A DNA stretch of 5,414 bases from Bacteroidota bacterium. GTDB lineage: Bacteria > Bacteroidota > Bacteroidia > Bacteroidales > PUMT01. The notes beneath the pieces are model-generated. The model did not search any database. It was not told the origin of the DNA and saw only the letters and a list, made by a program, of their open reading frames with translations. The translations under genes were made by a program, and so were the position numbers. The stretch's first letter is position 1; every line of letters starts with the position of its first letter. The stretch is from the NCBI GenBank assembly GCA_003567115.1, contig PXAP01000148.1, positions 1-5,414 of the forward strand. The letters run 5' to 3'. Below are positions 1 through 4,401 of the stretch, in pieces.

Positions 1-124
1 GATATTTGTAAAAAATGAAACCAAGAATGTAATCCCTGAATTCATCGGCATCCATCTTACCACGAAGTGTATTTGCTATGTTCCAGAGTTGTTGGTTGAG
101 TATTCTTTTTTGTTCTTCTCCCAT
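1..124 (-). CDS. hsdM: Type I restriction-modification DNA methyltransferase subunit HsdM, N-terminal fragment (runs off the left edge)
   Basis: Only the first 41 codons are in the window; the gene reads leftward past base 1. The translation contains LWNIANTLRG (residues 13-22) and DEFRDYILGFIFYKY (27-41), which match the conserved helical start of HsdM N-terminal domains. In the family, HsdM is the adenine-methylating subunit that pairs with the specificity subunit HsdS and, for cleavage, the translocase-nuclease HsdR. The SAM-binding and NPPF/Y catalytic motifs would lie outside the window, so catalytic integrity cannot be judged. The ATG at 124-122 is chosen because the next upstream ATG (140-138) meets a TAA after four more codons. 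There is no clear Shine-Dalgarno site, as is usual in Bacteroidota. A TAnnTTTG -7 box lies about 60 bp upstream. The gene diverges from the zinc-ribbon ORF. The family call is firm despite the shortness; hsdS and hsdR are expected to the left but unseen. Confidence 0.85.
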   Translation of the reverse strand, partial: MGEEQKRILNQQLWNIANTLRGKMDADEFRDYILGFIFYKY

Positions 125-169
125 GTTAATGTATGTTTCTCATATATAATTATTTATTTTTAAAATTAA

Positions 170-209
170 TAATGCTTAATTTCAAAACTACTAAGATAAT
201 AAAGCATTA
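170..209. repeat. Inverted repeat in the hsdM / zinc-ribbon divergent intergenic region
   Basis: Arms TAATGCTT (170-177) and AAGCATTA (202-209) are perfect complements separated by 24 bp. They flank the candidate hsdM -7 box. A widely spaced dyad over a promoter between divergent genes could be an operator, but in AT-rich DNA an 8-bp match could also be chance. Confidence 0.35.
183..190 (-). promoter_or_regulatory. Candidate -7 box of the hsdM promoter
   Basis: The minus strand reads TAGTTTTG, an exact match to the Bacteroidota -7 consensus TAnnTTTG. It would place transcription start near 176 and give a leader of about 50 nt before the hsdM start. No good TTTG -33 element is seen 19-21 bp upstream, so this is a half-supported promoter. 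It lies inside the loop of the 170-209 dyad. Confidence 0.35.
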
Positions 210-242
210 GATATTTTACCGTTAATAAATGAACCTGAATAA

Positions 243-545
243 ATGTACATCACGAAATTGACCCACTTCTTGGATGAAACAGGGAACATACCAGAGGAAA
301 TGCCAGATGAAGCAAAAGAATTCGCTGTATTTCTAACATCCATAGTTGAAGCAGCGACCAGGGAGTATCCCGAATATGTCTGCTGTACCGATATTAACTG
401 TAAAAAATGTGATTCTTCAATAATAACCGAACTACGTGATGAGGACAAAGAGATAATATGGGGATGCGGTGATTGTGATTTTGAAGGAACAATAAGTGAA
501 TGGCAGGGCACAAAATGGGATCATCGAGATAAATGGAACTTATAG
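243..545 (+). CDS. Small orphan zinc-ribbon protein of unknown function (100 aa)
   Basis: The product has two parts. Residues 1-45 are predicted helical and acidic (around IPEEMPDEAKEFAVFLTSIV). Residues 46-100 carry two Cys pairs, C53-x2-C56 and C75-x2-C78, spaced like a zinc ribbon, followed by the aromatic segment WQGTKWD (87-93). There is no signal peptide or membrane segment, so it should be cytosolic. An in-frame TAA lies directly before the ATG at 243, which fixes the start. It diverges from hsdM, ends just before the repeats next to tRNA-Arg, and so appears to be cargo at the edge of an integrated element. I do not recognise a named family. A nucleic-acid-binding or regulatory accessory role is a guess from the zinc ribbon alone; a small structural zinc protein is equally possible. 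Coding is likely because the cysteine geometry is intact and the frame fills the gap between the divergent promoter region and the repeats. Confidence 0.65.
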   Translation: MYITKLTHFLDETGNIPEEMPDEAKEFAVFLTSIVEAATREYPEYVCCTDINCKKCDSSIITELRDEDKEIIWGCGDCDFEGTISEWQGTKWDHRDKWNL

Positions 546-568
546 TTTTTTACCACTTTTTTTACCAC
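546..568. repeat. Tandem pair of TTTTACCAC-type repeats
   Basis: A T-run followed by ACCAC occurs twice back to back (TTTTACCAC at 548-556 and 560-568, period 12 bp), immediately after the stop codon of the zinc-ribbon gene. With the GGATACAA repeats nearby it forms a repeat cluster beside a tRNA 3' end, the setting in which tyrosine-recombinase arm sites are usually found. The assignment to recombination is inference. Confidence 0.5.
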
Positions 569-603
569 TACGAAAAATATCGTTTAAATCATTTGACTTT
601 TCG

Positions 604-636
604 GGATACAATTTTGGATACAAACTTGGGATACAA
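604..636. repeat. Three direct repeats of GGATACAA next to tRNA-Arg
   Basis: GGATACAA occurs exactly at 604-611, 616-623 and 629-636, with start-to-start spacing of 12 and 13 bp, so the sites sit roughly on one face of the helix. The second and third copies extend to TTGGATACAAA and TTGGGATACAAA. They end about 47 bp from the tRNA 3' end. The regular spacing suggests protein-binding sites, plausibly integrase arm-type sites of an att region. Confidence 0.6.
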
Positions 637-674
637 AAAAACACAAACCCCTCAACATTAATTTGTTAAGGGGT
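634..674 (-). terminator. Rho-independent terminator of tRNA-Arg
   Basis: On the minus strand, directly after the tRNA, an 11-bp stem (647-657 with 664-674, including one G-U pair) closes a 6-nt loop. It is followed after five bases by a run of seven T (641-635). Position and orientation fit termination of the tRNA transcript. The T-run overlaps the last GGATACAA repeat. Confidence 0.8.
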
Positions 675-682
675 CTTTTCTG

Positions 683-754
683 TAGCCTCACCAGGATTCG
701 AACCTGGATCAACGGTTTAGGAAACCGCTATTCTATCCCTTGAACTATGAGGCC
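683..754 (-). tRNA. tRNA-Arg, anticodon CCT (reads AGG)
   Basis: The minus strand folds into a complete cloverleaf of 72 nt. The acceptor GGCCTCA pairs with TGAGGCT with one G-U pair. The D arm is GTTC/GAAT. The anticodon stem GCGGT/ACCGT encloses the loop TTCCTAA, with the anticodon CCT opposite 719-721. The T arm is CCAGG-TTCGAAT-CCTGG. The discriminator base is A (683) and the following bases are CAG, so CCA is not encoded and must be added after transcription. A matching promoter lies 64-94 bp upstream and a terminator follows at once. tRNA 3' ends are common integration sites, and the repeats at 546-636 lie just beyond this one. Confidence 0.95.
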
Positions 755-768
755 ATGGTTGAATAGGG

Positions 769-801
769 AATCCGCATTTCCTTAAAATATTTTCGCGGAT
801 T
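769..801. repeat. Inverted repeat in the tRNA-Arg leader
   Basis: AATCCGC (769-775) and GCGGATT (795-801) are perfect 7-bp arms around a 19-bp loop. They lie within the predicted 57-nt leader of the tRNA precursor. The stem could form in the transcript and affect 5' processing, or it could be a binding site; there is no other support. Confidence 0.4.
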
Positions 802-817
802 ACCCCAAAGCAGAGGA

Positions 818-848
818 CAAAAATAATGATAATTGCTGTTGAAACAAA
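818..848 (-). promoter_or_regulatory. Promoter of tRNA-Arg, Bacteroidota type
   Basis: The minus strand carries TTTG (848-845), then exactly 19 bp, then TATTTTTG (825-818). This matches the Bacteroidota primary sigma consensus TTTG-N19-21-TAnnTTTG at every defined base. Initiation would fall near 811, leaving a leader of about 57 nt before the tRNA. Confidence 0.65.
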
Positions 849-1176
849 AATCATCGTAAAATACTCACGCCGGTTATACTATAAAACAATCAACTACTCC
901 CATACCAGGCACACCATGGAACTGAAAAAAAATCAAAAATTATTGGTGGCTTAACCTATTGTCCATTTTAAGTTTGCAAGTCCGGATTACCAATTTACCG
1001 GTTATACCATAACCATAAAACATGTGCCGTTAACCGGATAATAATTATCTTTACGCGGCAAAATATGATCAACATGGCAACAGGTTTTTTATAGTGTTTG
1101 TTTTATATTTTATGTTTTAAGTGTACCGGTTTTATGCCTCAAATGCGCCAGGATCAAACTCAGTTTTGTATTACAC

Positions 1177-1193
1177 GTGATACTGAGTATCAC
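1177..1193. promoter_or_regulatory. Perfect palindrome directly upstream of the CvpA-family gene
   Basis: GTGATAC (1177-1183), spacer TGA, then GTATCAC (1187-1193): perfect 7-bp arms ending 8 bp before the ATG at 1202. The size and symmetry fit a dimeric repressor operator or a short hairpin over the ribosome-binding region. Which of these, if either, cannot be told from sequence. Confidence 0.45.
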
Positions 1194-1201
1194 AAAATAA
1201 C

Positions 1202-1852
1202 ATGAATTACATAGATCCGGTCATAATAGTTTTACTTGCATGGTCCCTGTACCGGGGTTTCATCAAAGGGCTGGTAATTATGGTTGCCGCCTTCATAGCA
1301 CTCATAATTGGTATATGGGGAGCAGCCAGGTTTTCCGGACTTGTGGGAGAGTGGCTGGCAAACACTCTTAACGTGTCTTCCCCGTATTTAAGCCTTGTCT
1401 CTTTTACAATAACCTTTATCTGCATTGTAATAGCGATAAATATAGCTGCCTATCTTATAAGCCGGCTGCTTGATGCCATAGCGCTCGGACTTCTAAACCG
1501 TTTGCTGGGGGCTTTGTTCAGCTTCGTTACCATGGCACTTTTTCTGAGTGTAATTTTCGTGGTACTGAATGCCTTTGACCAAAGGCATGACTTCATGCCA
1601 GAAAAGCAAATAGAAAATTCATTGCTTTACCAGCCGGTTGCCGATCTGGCTCCCGGCCTTTTTCCTTTTTTGTGGTTTGAGAACATAGCAAGGGAAATTG
1701 AAAACCTTCTGGGAACAACCTGCCGGGCATATTTCATCTGCAGTATCGTAGTAAAAAATTCGCTAAAATCGGACTATCCGTTATTTTCCCCGAAAGGGAA
1801 ACTTACAAAAGGATTGACCTTCCGCCGAAAGGGAACTTCACAAGACATTTGA
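1202..1852 (+). CDS. CvpA-family inner-membrane protein with an atypical repeat-derived C-terminus
   Basis: The first 170 or so of 216 residues match the CvpA family. They start with MNYIDPVIIVLLAWSLYRG, show about four hydrophobic segments (roughly 4-22, 24-45, 63-87 and 103-124), and contain the conserved stretch LNRLLGALFSF (98-108). After the last membrane segment comes FMPEKQIENSLLYQPVADLAP, as expected for the cytoplasmic end. CvpA is named for a role in colicin V production in E. coli; its biochemical function is unresolved. Bacteroidota homologues are usually about 165-185 aa. Here residues 172-216 look foreign: the reading frame runs into the 35-bp repeat array starting near 1785. 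In another frame, TAG and TAA stand side by side at 1749-1754, where a family-length protein would end, so a small frameshift or a repeat insertion may have lengthened the protein. The transporter gene converges on it. No Shine-Dalgarno site is evident. Confidence 0.85.
   Translation: MNYIDPVIIVLLAWSLYRGFIKGLVIMVAAFIALIIGIWGAARFSGLVGEWLANTLNVSSPYLSLVSFTITFICIVIAINIAAYLISRLLDAIALGLLNRLLGALFSFVTMALFLSVIFVVLNAFDQRHDFMPEKQIENSLLYQPVADLAPGLFPFLWFENIAREIENLLGTTCRAYFICSIVVKNSLKSDYPLFSPKGKLTKGLTFRRKGTSQDI
1758..1779 (+). repeat. Dispersed repeat copy 1 (in the CvpA tail)
   Basis: These 22 bp (core GCTAAAATCGG) match 4250-4271 with three substitutions, in the same orientation. The match begins where the CvpA protein departs from its family, just after the out-of-frame TAG-TAA pair, which suggests that sequence of a repeat element replaced or extended the gene end. 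Confidence 0.4.
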
Positions 1853-1921
1853 CCTTCTCCCGAAGAAATCCTTACAAAACATCTGACCTTTCCCCGAAAG
1901 GGAAAGGGAACTTTACAAAAG
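1785..1921. repeat. Four-unit, 35-bp imperfect tandem repeat array
   Basis: The core CCGAAAGGGAA, preceded by pyrimidines and followed by CTTACAAAA-like sequence, recurs with core CCG positions near 1790, 1825, 1860 and 1894 (periods 35, 35, 34). Unit three is the most diverged. Units one and four form hairpins: TTTCCC/GGGAAA (1785-1801) and an 8-bp stem at 1887-1907, each with loop CGAAA. The array spans the CvpA stop codon and continues into the spacer before the convergent transporter. Because 35 is not a multiple of 3, successive units are read in different frames, so the array is not a protein repeat. It may act as a weak transcription barrier between the convergent genes, but no T-run follows the stems. 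Confidence 0.75.
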
Positions 1922-2014
1922 ATGTTGTATTTTATACGAGAGGGATACTCAATAGCTGATTTAAATTTTCTTCCGTGCAGCCGGGAGCCGGGAAAGGGAT
2001 ATATGCAGATGAAT

Positions 2015-3601
2015 TTAAAACCAGCTCAATATCTGGACAAAAATAATCAGAAAAACCATGGCAACCGGATAAACCGTTGCATAGGCTATCTGAGGGGCAT
2101 TACTGCCGGTCATGGGGTCAATGGCGGCAAGACCCGGGGTACTTGTCATCCCCCCGGTGAGAGTTCCTAAAATGGAGAGCAGGTTTATTCTGAGGAAATA
2201 ATGCGCCACAAAGGCGGAAATGATCATAGGGAAAAGTGTAATAATAATTCCGGCATAAAAAAGGTGAATGCCATAATGCTTGAAGGCATCAACCAGTTGC
2301 GCACCAGCCTGAGTACCCACGGCAGCAAGGAAAAAAAGCAGTCCGAGCTGACGCAGCAGCTGGATGCCTGATGCGGACATTGACCATATAATGGGGCCTG
2401 TTTTCCCGAGATTACCCAGTATCAGTGCAACAAACAACACTCCCCCCGCCAGTCCGGGACTGAAGGTCAGGTTTTCAGTAAAGCTTATTCTCATCTGACC
2501 GACAAGTATCCCGAGTACTATGCCGATGGCAATGGGAAACATATTGGTATCGGAAAGTTTCCTTTCCTGATTGCCGAAAATTTTCGCTACGGCTTTCATG
2601 TTCTCTTTATTGCAGGCAATAAGAAGTTTGTCGCCAAAACGTAAATGAAGGTTCCCGGTGGGAACAATATCGATCCCGCTTCTTCTGACCCTGGTAATGG
2701 TCGCATTATAATTTGAAAAGAGGTTTAATTGTCCTATGGTCTTGCTTACCACCTCCTTATTGGTAACCAGAATGGATTGCACCTCATAATCCTCACCCAG
2801 GGGTATCTCCCGGTCGGTGGTGCTTCCTACCAGTAACCTCACTTTTTCAAGTGCCTCACGGGTACCCACTGCCCTGACCAGATCACCCCTGTGCAGTATG
2901 GTACCCGGAGAAGGGGTCATCGCTTTTTCGCCGGAAAGAACCCGTGAAATACTTGCCCCGGTCATACTCCTGATCTTTAGTTCTCCAATTGTCTTGCCTA
3001 AAATATTCTCATTTTCTACCACGAAATGGCGGTGATACACTTCAGGATAAATACTCAGAAGCTGGGTCCCTGTATCTTTTTCCGCCTCCTTTATCCCCAC
3101 ATTTAAAAGCCTGGGAAGAACCCTCAGAAAAAGTATTACTCCGATTACACCGAAGGGATATGCAATACCATAACCAATGGGGGCAAGCGGAGATCCCGTT
3201 GCATCGATGGCGGCAGCCAGACCGGGCGTACTGGTCAACGCCCCGGTGAGCAGCCCGGTTGCCATGTGGAAATCAATGTCAAACAGCCATGCCATGACTA
3301 CTGTTGTCACTGTGGCACTACTCACCAGCACAAGGGCAACAACAACAAGTTTTGCACCCCTTGAACGGAAAGTCTGGAAAAACCCCGGACCTGCCTGCAC
3401 GCCGATAGTAAATATAAAAAGTACAAGTCCCACATATTGAAAGTCCTGCGGAATCATAACCCCGAAATGACCGAATAAAAGAGCTACAAAGATTACCGCC
3501 GAAATATCGAGGGATATGCCCTTTATCCTGATCCGGCCGATAATAAATCCTATGGCAATGATTAAAAAAAGCGAAAAATAGGTAACCGAAAAAACAGACA
3601 T
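2015..3601 (-). CDS. AspT/YidE/YbjL-family transporter with two TrkA-C domains
   Basis: This 528-aa membrane protein has the family's full layout. A first membrane half spans about 1-165 and carries FTIGVQAGPGFF (64-75) and TSTPGLAAAID (123-133). Two tandem TrkA-C (RCK-C) cytoplasmic domains span about 187-260 and 272-345, each with a KTIGxL turn (203-208, 287-292). A second membrane half spans about 352-528 and repeats the motifs as AVGTQAGAQL (427-436) and TSTPGLAAID (486-495). The paired GxQAG and TSTPGLAA motifs show the internal duplication typical of the aspartate:alanine exchanger family (TC 2.A.81), whose characterised member AspT swaps aspartate for alanine. Substrate cannot be read from sequence, and no aspartate decarboxylase is nearby, so an organic-acid or amino-acid antiporter is the safe call. 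TrkA-C domains suggest ligand gating. Length is normal (AspT is about 540 aa) and the gene looks intact. The start at 3601 gives a proper first helix. Confidence 0.9.
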   Translation of the reverse strand: MSVFSVTYFSLFLIIAIGFIIGRIRIKGISLDISAVIFVALLFGHFGVMIPQDFQYVGLVLFIFTIGVQAGPGFFQTFRSRGAKLVVVALVLVSSATVTTVVMAWLFDIDFHMATGLLTGALTSTPGLAAAIDATGSPLAPIGYGIAYPFGVIGVILFLRVLPRLLNVGIKEAEKDTGTQLLSIYPEVYHRHFVVENENILGKTIGELKIRSMTGASISRVLSGEKAMTPSPGTILHRGDLVRAVGTREALEKVRLLVGSTTDREIPLGEDYEVQSILVTNKEVVSKTIGQLNLFSNYNATITRVRRSGIDIVPTGNLHLRFGDKLLIACNKENMKAVAKIFGNQERKLSDTNMFPIAIGIVLGILVGQMRISFTENLTFSPGLAGGVLFVALILGNLGKTGPIIWSMSASGIQLLRQLGLLFFLAAVGTQAGAQLVDAFKHYGIHLFYAGIIITLFPMIISAFVAHYFLRINLLSILGTLTGGMTSTPGLAAIDPMTGSNAPQIAYATVYPVAMVFLIIFVQILSWF

Positions 3602-3897
3602 TAATGTAATTTTGATTTAACTTGTATAAAATTATAGTTTAATATCGAAAGAATGACATTTATTGACTGTCTAAAAAACCTTTATCCCTTCCGGGGAAAT
3701 ATTTACAGGCTATATAATCTTAAATGTCAAATATTTCAAATTAAATATCAAATCGATAATTAATATGAATGATTTAAAATAAAAAATACCCCCGGTTAAT
3801 TTTTTTTCAAAAAAATTGCCTAAAATTGTATTATAAAACAGAAACAGGAAAATTGTAACTTAAATTTTGATAATAACCATTTTTCTTTCTAAAAGAG
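3602..3897. other. Divergent AT-rich intergenic region
   Basis: This must hold the promoters of the leftward transporter and the rightward small acidic-tail gene. No exact TAnnTTTG was found for either; TTAAATTTTG (3860-3869) is a near match for the rightward gene. TCAAAT recurs at 3727, 3736 and 3748. A T8/A7 palindrome occupies 3798-3817. No credible gene was seen. Confidence 0.5.
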
Positions 3898-4122
3898 ATG
3901 AAGTCAAAAAAACCGACTGGCGATTCCCGCGAAGGAAATGAGGATTTTAAAGGGAAAAGGAAACCCCGGCTTACCCCGATAAAAAAGCAGAAATCCAAAA
4001 GAACACAATTTCTCGATGAAATTGAAGAATTCGAGAATGAGGAATTTAACTTCAGGGCCGAAGATCTTGAAGATCTTTATAAAGATATGGAAGGTATTGA
4101 TGATGATGATGATGACTATTAA
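3898..4122 (+). CDS. Small charge-segregated protein of unknown function (74 aa)
   Basis: Residues 1-36 are strongly basic (rich in K/R, with KGKRKPRLTPIKKQKSKR at 18-35). Residues 40-74 are strongly acidic (IEEFENEEFNF, EDLEDLYKDMEG) and end in six aspartates and a tyrosine. There are no cysteines, signal peptide or membrane segment. The protein is probably disordered, at least at both ends, and could bind nucleic acid or a ribosomal or basic partner; this is inference. The acidic half contains a tandem 9-bp DNA repeat (GAAGATCTT at 4060-4068 and 4069-4077) and a GAT run (4099-4113), both possible slippage sites. AAAAGAG abuts the ATG, too close for a normal Shine-Dalgarno site; an in-frame TAA at 3874 precludes a longer start nearby. 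I do not recognise a named family. Coding is likely because the basic and acidic halves are cleanly separated. Confidence 0.6.
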   Translation: MKSKKPTGDSREGNEDFKGKRKPRLTPIKKQKSKRTQFLDEIEEFENEEFNFRAEDLEDLYKDMEGIDDDDDDY

Positions 4123-4401
4123 CATACCCCTTAAGCCCGGTTCGGGGCCTGACAGGGTAACCGGCTGAAATATGCAGGGCAAAGCCGCTGCTCCGGCCGG
4201 TATACTTTCGCTACTGTTAATGTATTTTGAAAATCCCTTTGGGTAAATAATTTGCTAAAATCGGCCTGTCCTCCAACGGATGAGATGGCTTTAATCCCGA
4301 TTTTTGCTTTGCACCGCAAATTTTTTAAATCCGCAAAAGCCTTTCGGGCATAACCCGCCAGGGCATGAGTGCGCCCAAGGGACAAGGGTTTTTAAAATAG
4401 C
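4123..4401. other. GC-richer convergent spacer, possible dispersed repeat, with an 84-codon minus-strand open frame
   Basis: This spacer between convergent genes is visibly richer in G+C than the other intergenic regions. It holds an open frame on the minus strand from ATG at 4385 to 4131 (84 codons). The predicted protein (MSLGRTHALAGYARKAFADL...) has no motif I recognise. Positions 4250-4271 match 1758-1779 in the CvpA tail at 19 of 22 bases. Both facts fit a dispersed repeat element at least as well as a gene, so no CDS is called. A weak hairpin TTTGC-ACC-GCAAA followed by six T (4308-4326) is the only terminator-like structure seen. Confidence 0.4.
4250..4271 (+). repeat. Dispersed repeat copy 2 (in the convergent spacer)
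   Basis: Partner of 1758-1779: 19 of 22 bases are identical, including GCTAAAATCGG without a gap. Similarity does not obviously extend far on either side, so the shared element may be short or degraded. Confidence 0.4.

Larger units (their letters stand above)
755..1201. other. Gene-free region between tRNA-Arg and the CvpA gene
   Basis: The left end holds the tRNA leader hairpin and promoter. No open frame beyond about a dozen codons could be supported. The heptamer CCGGTTA occurs at 870-876 and 998-1004, and inverted at 1031-1037, the last two forming a dyad with a 26-bp gap. A 17-bp palindrome (1177-1193) sits just before the CvpA start. No clear TAnnTTTG promoter for the CvpA gene was found. 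Confidence 0.6.

Noticed and set aside
191..511. 106-codon open frame on the minus strand opposite the zinc-ribbon gene
   Set aside because: It is antisense to a frame with an intact zinc-ribbon cysteine pattern, and its serine-rich translation shows no domain.
546..636. Possible CRISPR array
   Set aside because: The repeats are 8-11 bp with about 4 bp between them, far too short for CRISPR repeats and spacers, and no cas gene is present.
916..954. 12-codon frame (MELKKNQKLLVA) in the gene-free region
   Set aside because: It is too short to separate from chance, with no ribosome site, promoter or conservation evidence.
1207..1425. 72-codon minus-strand frame inside the CvpA gene
   Set aside because: It lies wholly opposite recognisable CvpA-family coding sequence and has no motif.
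1785..1921. 35-bp array as a CRISPR array
   Set aside because: The 35-bp unit is the whole period: consecutive units abut without unique spacers, and they are imperfect.
1922..2170. 82-codon plus-strand frame after the repeat array
   Set aside because: Its second half is antisense to the conserved end of the transporter (the TSTPGLAAID region), and its first half is repeat-adjacent sequence with no domain.
2817..3440. Three plus-strand frames within the transporter gene
   Set aside because: All are antisense to conserved TrkA-C or membrane segments of a complete family-length protein.
3681..3707. Extra degenerate copy of the 35-bp repeat unit (CCCTTCCGGGGAAATATTTACA)
   Set aside because: The resemblance is limited to the C/G core and a trailing TTACA; there are too many differences to call it a copy.
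3904..4182. 92-codon minus-strand frame opposite the small acidic-tail gene
   Set aside because: The isoleucine and phenylalanine runs are the mirror of Asp, Glu and Lys codons on the plus strand, so it is a shadow frame.
4308..4326. Rho-independent terminator on the plus strand for the small acidic-tail gene
   Set aside because: The stem is only 5 bp and lies almost 190 bp beyond the stop codon; the T-run alone is not enough.
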